DNA of 25,480 nucleotides from Thalassiosira profunda (GCA_036939355.1 JALLAP010000033.1:1-25480), one strand, 5' to 3'. Counted from the stretch's first letter, positions 1 to 8,379 are shown. The notes: generated from the letters alone by a model not told the origin. Translations and numbers: made by a program.

Positions 1-2
1 AT

Positions 3-581
3 TGCTCTGTCAGAATATCGGGCGGCCCAGCATTTGCGAATGCCCCGGCACAATTAAATTTCGCGGGCCGACATCGGCAGATACGCACCGTCCTCTCGTC
101 CTCCTCCTTCTCGGCCCTGCCCCCCGACGAGGAGGAGAAGGAGAAAGATCGCGTGGGCTCTCTAACCCCCTACCAGAAGGAAATGGAGCTGCGCGAGCTA
201 GACGCCGAGCTCGCCCGGCTGCAATCGCTGCGGGGCATCAACACGGGAGAGTTATATACATTCCGGGGCAAGTTCAAGATGCTCAGCCGCGATTACGGGA
301 TGGGATTCCTCGCGTGGTACTGGACGTGCTGGTTCGCCACGGCGGGGCTGAGCTACGCGGCCATCGAGCTGGGCGGGGTGGACCCGCTGGCGGTCGCGGC
401 CAAGATTGAGACGCTCGTGGGGTTGGAGCCCTGCGCGATCACCGGGAGGTTGGACCCGACGCTCGGGGAGGTGGCGTTGGTGGTGGCGGCGAACGAGTGC
501 CTGGAGCCACTGCGGTTGCCGTTTGTGGTCGTGACGACGAAGCCGGTGGTCAATTTTTTCAGCAAGAGCAGCCACGTCTGA
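3..581 (+). CDS. FAM210-like DUF1279 membrane protein, 5' partial
   Basis: The reading frame is open from the window edge to TGA at 579-581 and has no ATG before the conserved domain, so the start lies upstream. The C-terminal half is a DUF1279 (FAM210 family) domain. A short charged helix (PYQKEMELRELDAEL) is followed by a Tyr-Gly start (SRDYGMGFLAWYWTCWFAT), a hydrophobic segment, a second helix in AIELGGVDPLA, and the family's closing signature PLRLPFVVVTTKPVV. Known FAM210 proteins sit in the mitochondrial inner membrane or, in algae, in organelle membranes. The N-terminal residues visible here are rich in Ser, Ala and Arg and low in acids, which fits an organelle-targeting peptide; mitochondrion or plastid cannot be decided. 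It ends tail-to-tail with the PET100-like gene, 267 bp apart. Family call is firm; exact role is unknown. Confidence 0.8.
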   Translation, partial: CSVRISGGPAFANAPAQLNFAGRHRQIRTVLSSSSFSALPPDEEEKEKDRVGSLTPYQKEMELRELDAELARLQSLRGINTGELYTFRGKFKMLSRDYGMGFLAWYWTCWFATAGLSYAAIELGGVDPLAVAAKIETLVGLEPCAITGRLDPTLGEVALVVAANECLEPLRLPFVVVTTKPVVNFFSKSSHV

Positions 582-848
582 GGGGAATATTGCAGGTCGT
601 CAAATGATTTAACAACAGATCGGTTTGCTTGTTCAGTGATTGATGCAATGTTGCTCATTGGGTTAGTGTTGCTTTGGGGTTTCGACTTACGCAGGGGGCG
701 CAGTTGCAGACGCTGGAGACTGGAGAGCCAAGCGAACAACTACGACACCACTTAGCTTTCCCCACCAGTGTGGGCGAACCCCCATCCCACCCGCCACTCA
801 ATGTAATGTACACATACACCTTCACTTTGTTGCATATCAGTTGGAGCA

Positions 849-1253
849 TCATCGAGCATCGCCTGCATCGATATTTCCCCACCTCCAACCCCTCATCCAT
901 CCGAACCACCCTCTCCTTTGACTCGGTTCTGCATCATCCCCCGCCGCCTGTCCCCCTCCCCGGGCGGCGCTCAGTTGCTTCAATTGATTCCGGTACTCCT
1001 CCCTTCCCTTCTCTCGCTTCTCGGCCATCTTCCTCTCCCACGCAATTTCTTCTTCCCTCTCCCTCTTGAGCGATTCGAACTCGTCCTTCAAATTCGTCTT
1101 GGGATTGGACGGGTACTTCATGAACTGGAAGTAGTCGGCCGCCCACTTCTGCACCGTCGGCTCGTTGAAGGCGAGGGACGCCGTGATGGGGATCAGGAGG
1201 TAGACGGCGAACTTTTGCGCCTCGAGGCGCAGCCCGGCGCGTCCGAGGACCAT
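849..1253 (-). CDS. PET100-like cytochrome c oxidase assembly protein
   Basis: 134 residues, single exon. The ATG at 1253 is preceded in frame by a TGA, so the start is well defined. Near the N-terminus is LRLEAQKFAVYLLIPITAS, a Leu-Glu-x-x-Lys start followed by one transmembrane helix, then FNEPTVQKW, a YFQFMKYPSNP turn and a long charged helix (about residues 55-95). This order matches PET100 proteins, which span the mitochondrial inner membrane once and act in assembly of cytochrome c oxidase. The C-terminal tail after about residue 95 (Gly-rich, then RRGWFGWMRGWRWG) is not part of the family as I know it and may be lineage-specific. The start codon sits at the end of a short GAC/ACG repeat. 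Identification rests on pattern and topology, not on a search; another single-pass inner-membrane protein is the alternative. Confidence 0.6.
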   Translation of the reverse strand: MVLGRAGLRLEAQKFAVYLLIPITASLAFNEPTVQKWAADYFQFMKYPSNPKTNLKDEFESLKREREEEIAWERKMAEKREKGREEYRNQLKQLSAARGGGQAAGDDAEPSQRRGWFGWMRGWRWGNIDAGDAR

Positions 1254-1821
1254 CGTCGTCGTCGTCGTCGGCCGGGGTCAGGAGAACGGGCGGGCGGGCC
1301 ACGGGCGGCTGCGAGGCGGATGAGGTGGTCGGCTGTGGTCGGGACCTCTTGCTTGAAAAGTGGAAATGCAAAGGCTGGGACAAGTTGGAGGGCAATTCCA
1401 CGTGTGCCCCAAATCTAACAAAGGGTATGCTTTACAATACGACATCGTAATGCTTAGCGGGGGTTTGAGAGTATAAAACGCGAGGGGACACCAACGTGCC
1501 CGCTTCAGAGATCCTTTTGAAGGATGAAGGGAGGTGTGCCTGGCGCTGTTCGTGTTGGTCGTTGCCATCGTTGGGCAACGCCCCGCCCATTCGACCAGAC
1601 TTGACCCTCGCCAGCCGCGCCGCCGGTCTCCCATGCGATTCGGCGGGCGCGCTTGAGCTGCTAATCTTCTCATTCTACTGCAAGTCTTTCAACTTGCCTT
1701 GCAACTTGCAACACGTGCACCACTGCACCACCCAAAATCCAAAACGGCGTGCGCACTTGAGCTCAATCTTCGATCATTCTACGGCAAGTAACTGCAGCAA
1801 CAACACGTGCGCCATCTTCAA
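1254..1821. promoter_or_regulatory. Divergent intergenic region between PET100-like and small coiled-coil gene
   Basis: 568 bp without a convincing gene. It should hold the 5' ends of both flanking genes. It contains a TATAAAA box on the + strand at 1472-1478, about 344 bp before the downstream ATG, which would imply a long leader or an unseen 5' intron. Two TTGCAA palindromes occur at 1699-1704 and 1706-1711. A (CGT)n run at 1253-1269 abuts the PET100-like start. Confidence 0.4.
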
Positions 1822-2139
1822 ATGGCGGACCGGCCGAAGAAACCGAAGAAGCCGCGGAAGCTCCGGCCCAAACTGCAGCCGGTATCACACGACGAGAGCA
1901 GCGGCAACGACGACGAATTGGGTTTTGGGGACATTGTGACTGCCCCGACGAAACCTGCTGCAGGTGCACCTCCTCCCCCGGTGGACCTCACGCCCAAACC
2001 GGCCACGCCATGGTGGCGACTCTTCGACTGCTGCCGTCCGGACCTTCGACAGAAGCTACACGAGTTGACGGAGCGCAACCGCCTGCTCGAAGCACAAAAT
2101 GCCGCGCTGTTGGCGCGGCTTGCGAAGGAGCAAAAATAA
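1822..2139 (+). CDS. Small basic, proline-rich coiled-coil protein, copy 1
   Basis: 105 residues, ATG at 1822, TAA at 2137-2139. No family recognised. The N-terminus is strongly basic (MADRPKKPKKPRKLRPK), then comes an acidic Ser/Asp stretch (DESSGNDDELGFGD), a proline-rich linker (APPPPVDLTPKPATP), a short aromatic-cysteine motif WWRLFDCC, and a C-terminal helix with leucines at heptad spacing (RQKLHELTERNRLLEAQNAALLARLAK) that looks like a dimerising coiled coil. The overall design, a basic N-terminus plus a leucine-zipper-like end, would suit nuclear retention or a small adaptor; this is inference. It has a near-identical second copy at 4316-4636 on the other side of LRR gene 1, in which most differences leave the coiled coil untouched. 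The conserved frame in both copies supports a real protein. Confidence 0.6.
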   Translation: MADRPKKPKKPRKLRPKLQPVSHDESSGNDDELGFGDIVTAPTKPAAGAPPPPVDLTPKPATPWWRLFDCCRPDLRQKLHELTERNRLLEAQNAALLARLAKEQK

Positions 2140-2789
2140 GTCCGGGGCGGGAGAGGGGGGGGGGGGGAGAGAGAGAGAGAGGAACAGTAGAGAGCAACGT
2201 TGCCAAGCTGGAGTTGTTGCTCTTTGACACGCTGGGAACGGATTTGATAGCGTATCGACTGGGTCTTTCCCCTGAGAGACGCCGATACCAACTTTTTCTC
2301 GAGCACACGTCGTTGCAAACGTTGGGAGGTAATGTGCGGAGGGGCTGCTCAGCTAGTATCGTAGAACCTGCAGAGCGGGTGAACAGGGCTTCGAAGAAGA
2401 CTCTTGTGCATTGCAGAGGTGCCTGGAGAGGAAAGGGAAAAGTGAGCACTGAGAGACTTTCACTCAGCAACCACCTTGAAGAGAGTGCATCTGCTTGACG
2501 AGAGCGGCATCAAGGGGGATCCACACCTTGGCTTAATTGTGCCCCGGGCACTGAGTTCGCGTGAAGCTAGATGTCTTGCAAATGCGAAAGACCCGCGACG
2601 AGAGTCAAAGACAGCTGGTACACTGGGACAAGAAAGTGACGGGTTGAGGAGAAACCAACAAACTCTAGGCTTACGGGAGGCTGTCTCTAGACAGAACACC
2701 ACTGCGTACTGCAGTGGATCAAGAGTCGTGTGGGAAGATAGCACGTTGGTATCGCACCCCGGGCTGCCTGTCGAACGGTCAACAAGTTC
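2140..2789. other. Convergent intergenic region with G-run and GA microsatellite
   Basis: 650 bp between two convergent genes. A run of 13 G at 2155-2167 is followed directly by an (AG)n repeat to about 2182. TTGCAA occurs at 2313 and 2576. Open frames exist on both strands but have no recognisable domain, so I read this as 3' flanks only. Confidence 0.5.
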
Positions 2790-4076
2790 TCAGCTGCAAA
2801 GGCAGGGCCTGGACCGCACGATGCGATAGATTGAGGCAAGCCTGGCGGCGTCGGACTTCTTCTTCGGAAGCGGAGGCAGGTGGTATTCATTGAGATTGCC
2901 ATAGAGCTCCCGGCGATCCATCCACCAACCGAACTTTCCCCACGTGAAACCACCAGAAAAGCGTAGCGGGCATTTCTCTGCAATCCTGCGCTTTGCGCTC
3001 TCAGAGACAGGCGTGTCATCGGCAATCCATTCGAGGATTTTGGGGAGGACACCGGTTGGAATAGACGACGCTCCAATGTTGAGATGTCCACGGACGTGAC
3101 TCCACAACATTTTGCGTCTGATGATGAGATTGTTGTCGGCACATTTGTTCAAATCGCGTGAGGCGCGAAGAAAATTGCCGTCGTCGGATCCCATGACACT
3201 ATCCATGGCCGCGTTATCTTTGTCCGAGTACCAAAGGAGAATGCTGTGGTTCGACTTCACTACACCGCCAATACTTGAGCCGTTGCACAGGAGCTTCAAC
3301 ACTTGTGACCAGCCCACATTGGTAATCCCATCGTTGTCGCTGAGGACGAACTCCCCCAGCTGAGTGTTTGAGGCCAACGCGTCAACTAACAAGGAGATAG
3401 CGGAATCGTCGATATCGTTGTGATCGAGATAGAGGTTCGTGATTGCCGATAGAGGGCTGCCCAGCAGTCTGGCAAGCGATGCGCAGCTGCTTTTGCCGAA
3501 TCCGGTAGAACCGAACCAGAGCTCTTTCAGCCGGTCCTGGTTCCTCTCCAAAGCCAATACCAGCCGATCCAAATTGACGTCACCAATCGGATTGCCGGTA
3601 AGACTGAGGCTATAGAGAATATGTTCGGACCGTTCCAACAATGCGCCAGAAAGCAAGTCGAGCGCAGTGGCGTCGAGGTTGCAGTACGAAAGTTGAAGAT
3701 CTCGAAGGCAGGGGTTGTGCACCAAGAAGGGCACGAGGTGGATCAATCTCTCGCCTCCAAAATTGAGGCGTGGCTCGAACCAATCGATCGAGCGATTGAT
3801 TCCTAGTCCGGCGCAAAAGCCCGCCAATTCCGATTCTGACAGATGATTGGTCCTATTAGATCGATGGCAACCCATGAGCAAGGATTTCAAATGAGTTCCT
3901 TGCCCAATAATTTGCCCCAGGCGGGTCCAAGCCCAAACGTCCAGGCCGAACAGGCCATCCACATCCAGCTCCCATGCATCAGAATCGTTGCTCTTGATGG
4001 GAGCAAGCATATTGAGCAGATCCGGCCCAAATAGGAGCCGATCATCGTCCGACGTTCTGGATGCTGAGCAACCCAT
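2790..4076 (-). CDS. Leucine-rich-repeat protein 1 (RNI-like)
   Basis: 428 residues, single exon, ATG at 4076. After a conserved block (RLGQIIGQ, about 52-59) come ribonuclease-inhibitor-like LRRs from about residue 110 to 260, with typical cores such as LRDLQLSYCNLD, LYSLSLTGNPIGD and ITNLYLDHNDIDD, repeat length near 27-28. A second conserved block follows, IIRRKMLWSHVRGHLN then GVLPKILEWIAD, and the protein ends in an alpha-helical RLASIYRIVRSRPCLC. I recall this C-terminal arrangement from large LRR families in diatoms. LRR arcs usually bind other proteins; no enzyme domain is present. The N-terminus MGCSAS is a plausible N-myristoylation/palmitoylation signal that LRR protein 2 lacks, suggesting membrane anchoring (inference). 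Paralogue: 13662-14951. Confidence 0.8.
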   Translation of the reverse strand: MGCSASRTSDDDRLLFGPDLLNMLAPIKSNDSDAWELDVDGLFGLDVWAWTRLGQIIGQGTHLKSLLMGCHRSNRTNHLSESELAGFCAGLGINRSIDWFEPRLNFGGERLIHLVPFLVHNPCLRDLQLSYCNLDATALDLLSGALLERSEHILYSLSLTGNPIGDVNLDRLVLALERNQDRLKELWFGSTGFGKSSCASLARLLGSPLSAITNLYLDHNDIDDSAISLLVDALASNTQLGEFVLSDNDGITNVGWSQVLKLLCNGSSIGGVVKSNHSILLWYSDKDNAAMDSVMGSDDGNFLRASRDLNKCADNNLIIRRKMLWSHVRGHLNIGASSIPTGVLPKILEWIADDTPVSESAKRRIAEKCPLRFSGGFTWGKFGWWMDRRELYGNLNEYHLPPLPKKKSDAARLASIYRIVRSRPCLCS

Positions 4077-4315
4077 TGGTGACGATTGCCTATCGGCTTG
4101 ACGAAGAAGGGGGAAGGGTCTGAGTCGCGAGCCACAAGAATCCTCTTTTTTTTCCAGGGGAGCTCCTGTCCAGACACGTCATGGTCGAGGCTGTTCTCCC
4201 CTTTTTCAACGCAGTGGAGGCGGTTTTGGGGGTCCGCCTCGAGATACCCACTGCGGCAAATGCTGGTCGGTGTTGAAGGGGGTCTGTCGCTCTTCGTGGG
4301 GCGGCACTGGCTCGC

Positions 4316-4636
4316 CTGGCCAGACGGCCGAAGAAATCAAAGAAGCCGCGGAAGATCCGGCCCAAACTGCAGCCGATTTCGCGCGACGAGAGCAGCGGTA
4401 ATGACGACGACGGACTCGGATTTGGGGACATTGTAACGGCCCCGACGAAACCTGCAGCAGTGGCACCTCCTCCCCCGTTGGACCTCACGCCCAAACCGGC
4501 CACGCCATGGTGGCGCCTCTTCGACTGCTGCCGCCTGGACCTGCGACAGAAGCTGCACGAGTTGACGGAGCGCAACCGCCTGCTCGAAGCACAAAATGCC
4601 GCGCTGTTGGCACGGCTTGCGAAGGAGCAAAAATAA
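4316..4636 (+). pseudogene. Small coiled-coil gene, copy 2, without start codon
   Basis: This is a duplicate of the gene at 1822-2139, with high nucleotide identity from the Arg-Pro-Lys codons (1831/4325) to nine bases past the stop (2148/4645), where similarity ends abruptly. The frame is intact to TAA at 4634-4636, with one extra Asp/Gly codon and about ten substitutions; the WWRLFDCC motif and C-terminal zipper are unchanged. The position of the ATG is CTG (4316). The frame upstream has no ATG before a TGA at 4274-4276; beyond that TGA a short ORF begins with ATG at 4181 in the same frame. So the copy lacks a usable start unless an upstream exon, a CTG start or read-through supplies one. 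Most simply it is a recent, decaying or promoter-less duplicate. The lack of frameshifts means it is young or still used. Confidence 0.6.
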
Positions 4637-4672
4637 GTCCGGGGCTCTTCTCGTGGGGCGGAGGAGGAGTAA

Positions 4673-5110
4673 GCGCTGGGCTCGCCGTGTTCGGCTGCCG
4701 ACACAACAACTGCAAGCTCATCCTCGACCACTGTATGGCGCCTGGTCAAGGGGACAAACCGTTGGATTGTTTTTGAAGACGAATTCGAGCGATTCCGGGA
4801 CACGGCGTTTCGACACGAGAAACGTTCACATAATCGATGAGCTGACGTTGCAATGGCCGAGCAAAATCAGACAGTGTGTGCTCGAAGGAGTGGCGCTCAT
4901 CGCGAGGGATCTTCGCTTCAATGGTTTCTGCGGAGGCAAAGAAGAGCTGTTTGTGGCGAGGATCGGAGAGGGAATTGTACAATCGTACCTGGAGGGGACG
5001 GCTGGCGATGCAACAATTATCAAACAATATCTACGAACAAGCATTGGTCCCGGCGATTTGGCTTGCGTGGGCAGAAATATCGAGAAGCAGCTCGCGATAT
5101 CCACGCCTCC
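4673..5110 (+). pseudogene. Frameshifted remnant of an unrecognised gene
   Basis: Two consecutive frames read like one protein. The first is open from 4673 to TGA 4838-4840 and contains VWRLVKGTNRWIVFEDEFER followed by FRDTAFRHEK. The second, one base further on, contains ELTLQWPSKIRQCVLEG, GGKEELFVARIGEGIVQS and TIIKQYLRTSIGPGDLACVG up to about 5110. Joining them would need a single-base correction somewhere between about 4796 and 4838. No start codon precedes the first part. The amphipathic, charged composition and absence of low complexity argue against chance, but I recognise no family. It lies between copy 2 of the small coiled-coil gene and the 3' end of the coiled-coil gene. It may be a pseudogene fragment, or a real exon pair hit by a sequencing indel. 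Confidence 0.35.
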
Positions 5111-5140
5111 CGACCGACCCGGTGTTGCACGAGGCGTCCC

Positions 5141-5965
5141 TTACTTGCCCTCCACGCACCGACGCTCCCACGCCTCGCGGTTGGAGGACGCCGTCGAGTG
5201 CACCTCCTTCGCCTCGTTCAGCGCCGAGCGAAGGGACGCTTTCTGAGGCATCATCGAGAAGCAGGTGGCCGTGCGAAAACGCAACAATGTTAGACCCGTG
5301 GTATGAGAGTAGAGTGAAACCCCAAACAACGCAGCTTCGTGCGACGACACAATCTCCTTTCTCACCTTCGCCAGCACGCTCCGAATCTGCATCGCCAGCG
5401 CCACGGTCTCCTCGTCGTCCTCCTCCTCCCGCCGGTCCCGCTCCTCGCACTCCTCCCGGACCCGCGCGGCCTCCGCCCGCATCCCCCCCGCCTCGCCGCG
5501 CTGACGCCCCGCCCGCTCCCGCAGCGTCGCCAGCCGGTCGTCCCTCTCCCGCTTCCGCCCCTCGGCGGCGGCGAGGCGGGCTCCCTCCTTCATCGCGTGG
5601 AGCTTCGTCTCGACGCCGTGCTTGGCGTAGATCGGGGCGTGCTCGTCGTCGAATTTCCTCGCGAGCTCGGTCGTGCGCCGCGCGAGGGTCTCCGTCTTGT
5701 TTCGCAGGGCGGCGGCGGAGGCGTCGGATTGGCGTGCCTCGTCCGCGAGGCGGAGGCACTCCAGTTCCAGCTCGTGGCGCGAGCGGACCGCCGCTAGGAG
5801 GCCCCGCCGGACCTCGGCCGAACGAATTTCATCCACTGCGACGTCGCGCTCCGCCTCCAAGCTCTGGGAATTGAGTAAATCGAGGGTGGCCAGCTCACTG
5901 CGGAGCGCATTGTTGCGCTCGGCGATTCGTGAGGCGACGGCGTGGAGCGCCGACGACTGCTGCAT
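5141..5965 (-). CDS. Coiled-coil protein, probably two exons
   Basis: The first ATG that begins the helical region is at 5965 (MQQSSALHAVASRIAERNN). The protein is almost all predicted coiled coil, rich in Glu, Arg, Ala and Leu, with no other domain, so its function is unknown. A likely intron runs 5365-5243 (123 nt): donor GTGAGA after Ala-Lys, acceptor CTCAG before Lys-Ala-Ser. It is phase 0, a multiple of three and free of stops, so the unspliced frame is also open (274 residues) while the spliced protein is 233 residues. I favour splicing because the enclosed peptide (FGVSLYSHTTG...) breaks the helical pattern, which resumes directly in KASLRSALNEAKEV. It is divergent from the Lys-rich gene. 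Confidence 0.65.
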   Translation of the reverse strand: MQQSSALHAVASRIAERNNALRSELATLDLLNSQSLEAERDVAVDEIRSAEVRRGLLAAVRSRHELELECLRLADEARQSDASAAALRNKTETLARRTTELARKFDDEHAPIYAKHGVETKLHAMKEGARLAAAEGRKRERDDRLATLRERAGRQRGEAGGMRAEAARVREECEERDRREEEDDEETVALAMQIRSVLAKVRKEIVSSHEAALFGVSLYSHTTGLTLLRFRTATCFSMMPQKASLRSALNEAKEVHSTASSNREAWERRCVEGK

Positions 5966-6313
5966 TGGGGCGGGGTGAGGCAAGGGTTCCCTTGGGGCAG
6001 GGAAGAATGCGAGAGCAGGGTAGCAAGCGAGCTGACCCGAATCGAGAAGAGGGCGCTGTTTTGTCCGCCGGCTCCGCCTCCCTCCTCTCCTTTGGTCGCT
6101 GACCCGGGACGAGAGCGGGCGTTTGCGACCCGAGTCGAGCCTATTCCTACCAATTCCTCCGTAGAAATGAACCAAGACTCAGCTCCGCGGCCGGAACGCC
6201 AACGACAAAGCGAGCTCACTTTTTCTGCTCGACGTCCCGACAACACCCCCGACGACGACCTCCTCCTCCTCCTGACAACCTCCTCCTCCCTTCAGATTGA
6301 GACAACAACCACG
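5966..6313. promoter_or_regulatory. Divergent intergenic region, coiled-coil / Lys-rich gene
   Basis: 348 bp between two head-to-head start codons, presumably a shared promoter. A C/T-rich stretch (CTCCTCCTCCTCC type, about 6258-6295) directly precedes the Lys-rich gene's ATG. No TATA box was seen. Confidence 0.4.
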
Positions 6314-7122
6314 ATGGCCCGCACCTCTGCCAAGGCGACTGCCGGAAGGGCGAAGAAGGCCGCCCCCGCCGCGGCGAAGAAGCCCACGAAGCAGGGAGGC
6401 CGCGGTGGCGGTGGCCGCGGCGCGGCGTCCACGACCAAAGCCAAGGCCTCGCCTGCGCCCCGCGGCTCCCGCAAGGCCCTCGGCACCCGTGCCGCCAACG
6501 TCGATGACACCGACGAGGAGAGCGTCGTGCCCCCGAAGGTGAGATCGTCATATGAATATGCACTGTTTATTATTGCAATGCCACTGACTAATCACATTAC
6601 TTGAAGGCGCGCGGCCGCGGCCGGGCCAAGAAGGAGGTGAGCTACGAGGAGGAATCTTCGGAGGAGAGCGGTGAGGAGAGCGACTATTCGGAGGAGGAGG
6701 AGGCGCCCAAGAAGAAGAAGAAAAAGACGACGAAGGGCGCGGCGGGAAAGAAGAAGAAGGCGACCGCGGGCAAGCCGCCCCGCGCGCCCAAGCCGGCGGC
6801 CAAGGGAAAGAAGGGCAAGAAGCTTCAGCCCTCGAAGGACGCGGTGGGGGATCTGCTCGCGGAGGTGGCCGACGAGGCCGACAGTCCCGTCAACGGCGAC
6901 CCTTCCCTGATCACGCGCTTCACCCAGAAGATGGCGCACGACCACCCCGCCCAGCGGAAGGGCGCGTCGGGCGTCACGCCCAAGGGTGCGAAGGCGGGCG
7001 AGGACGAGTACGGGAACGTGATCGCTGGCGGAGGGACCGAGCGCAAGGCGTCCATGGGATGGCAGGAGGAGTACGAGCCCCAGGATGACTGGAGGGTGAC
7101 GACGGTCGCGGGGGCTTGGTAG
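6314..7122 (+). CDS. Lys-rich nuclear-type protein, two exons
   Basis: Exons 6314-6538 and 6607-7122; the intron is 68 nt with donor GTGAGA, a branch-like CTGACTAAT near the 3' end and acceptor TTGAAG. Phase 0; 246 residues. The order of regions is: an Ala/Lys-rich tail reminiscent of histone H1 (AKKAAPAAAKKPTK); an RGG-like box (GGRGGGGRGAA); an acidic Ser/Glu block (SYEEESSEESGEESDYSEEE); a second Lys block; then a less biased C-terminal third (LITRFTQKMAHDHP to QEEYEPQDDWRV). The alternating charge blocks suggest a disordered chromatin- or RNA-associated nuclear protein. No named domain is visible. The C-terminal third is the part most likely to define a family. Its 3' end faces the secreted Cys-rich gene. 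Confidence 0.75.
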
Positions 7123-7664
7123 AGACCGTTCGATGGGAGGGGTCCGTTGCGGTGGCGTTGGCGAGGATGTGATGTGTCATTGCTCGTTCTCTTGGAGGGA
7201 AGGAACACCGGCATCCTCTGCCACCCCTCCCCCGACTTTGGTGTTGCATAATGATATAGTTTCGCAGTGATGTCGAGTTCGTTGCCAGCAATGCTTTGAA
7301 TGTCTGCTCGCTCGTCATTTGTTGTTGTTCGTTCGCAACTGCGTCTAATGTTACAGATTCGTTGTTGTGCGTTGTATCCGGTGGCATTGTTTCGTTCGGT
7401 GCGGGAGGATCCACGGTCCACGAGGCGAAGTGCTGCAATGTTCTCTGCAATGGCTGCTCTTCCCAACATCTTCGATCCTCACAATCCCAGCTCTTCGATG
7501 TACAACGAACCACCAGGTAATCAAAGTCTTCACTTTGCTCACATCTTATGCACCCGGTACCAACATCGGCCGTCGCTCCTTTGCAAGTGTATTGTTTCCT
7601 TCTCCGGCCCAACATCTAACATATAATAGCTTTGTCCACGGCTACGACACTCCTCGACGCACCA
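7123..7664. other. Convergent intergenic region
   Basis: 542 bp between the stop codons of the Lys-rich gene and the Cys-rich gene. Open frames on both strands lack domains. A possible short + strand exon at 7438-7516 is discussed among the rejected items. TTGCAA at 7581. Confidence 0.4.
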
Positions 7665-8379
7665 TCAATTCGTCTCGTCCGCCCAGCAGTGGTACTGTGA
7701 CAATATTCAGTGAGTTCACGGGTATCCTTCTCAAATGACACACATCATTGCAAGTATAAAACGCACCTTGTTCTCGTCCAGTATGCACCGTCCCTCAGGC
7801 ACGCACCACCGCCCCGGACTGCAGCTGCTGCACGTGAAGTCCACCCCGTGCAACTGGTCGGGGTAGCAGTGGACCCGGTTGTAGTCGATGTAGTACTTGG
7901 GATGCTTGTCGGGCCAGAAGGCGTCCCGCCGGTTGATGCGGTTGAAGCAGATGTGCGGCGTGTCCCCGCTGCAGAAGGGGAATTGGCGGATGTCGCACTG
8001 GCCGTAGGTGGCGGTGCCGTTGACCACGTCGAGGAGGCATTCGTCGCTGGCGTGGTCGAAGACCTCCTTCTTCATCATCGCCTGGAGGATGTCGTCGTTG
8101 CCGTCGAGGCGCCGGGGCTGCCCCGCCTGCGACGACCCGCGCAACCTCTGCAAAGATCAGGGTTGAGTTGAGGAAAGGAGGAGATGAGATGGAATGGATG
8201 AACAATCATGAACCAGCGCCGAGCTAAGAACGAGGGGCATCGCGCCACGCTGACGAGGATCACCAATTCAGACGCGCTCTTCTGCTCACCTCAGAGATCA
8301 CATCGCCAATCAGCTTGGCAGAGCCGCCGCTGGCGAGGGCAGCGACTGCCAAGGCCAGTGCGAGCGGCGTCCGAGCCAT
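7665..8379 (-). CDS. Secreted cysteine-rich protein, three exons
   Basis: ATG at 8379. Exon 1 (8379-8290) encodes a clear signal peptide, MARTPLALALAVAALASGGSA. Intron 1 is 8289-8148 (GTGAGC...TTTGCAG). Exon 2 (8147-7767) encodes 127 residues with nine cysteines. Intron 2 is 7766-7695 (GTGCGT...CACAG). Exon 3 (7694-7665) is a micro-exon ending YHCWADETN-stop. Total 166 residues. The exon 3 cysteine brings the mature count to ten, an even number that would allow five disulfides; without splicing the frame would end after a hydrophobic FILAMMCVI. One N-glycosylation site (NGT) is present. Motifs include FCSGDTPHICFN, VHCYPD, TCSSCSPGRWC and PEGRCILDENK. I do not recognise the family; a secreted or cell-wall protein is likely. 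Intron 2's donor (GTGCGT) is the only one not starting GTGAG. Confidence 0.7.

Noticed and set aside
2010..2829. Overlapping + strand open frames after the small coiled-coil gene
   Set aside because: They begin out of frame inside the upstream gene or run through the GA repeat, and their sequences contain no domain.
4826..5104. Minus-strand open frame over the frameshifted remnant
   Set aside because: The + strand reading has a more protein-like composition; the minus reading is rich in Ser, Pro and Cys with no pattern.
6825..7615. Two minus-strand open frames over the end of the Lys-rich gene and its 3' flank
   Set aside because: They overlap the better-supported gene antisense, contain no domain, and would break the local gene order without any positive evidence.
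7438..7699. Possible small + strand gene: MFSAMAALPNIF... to about 7516, then a 113 nt intron (GTAATC...ATAATAG) and an exon ending at TGA 7697-7699
   Set aside because: The peptide looks plausible and frames join, but the donor is unlike the GTGAG set, it overlaps the terminal exon of the Cys-rich gene, and no family is recognised. Transcript data would settle it.
7752..7763. Second TATAAAA-like string (AGTATAAAACGC), identical to that at 1471-1482
   Set aside because: It lies at the exon 2/intron 2 junction of the Cys-rich gene and not upstream of any start; the match is probably chance.
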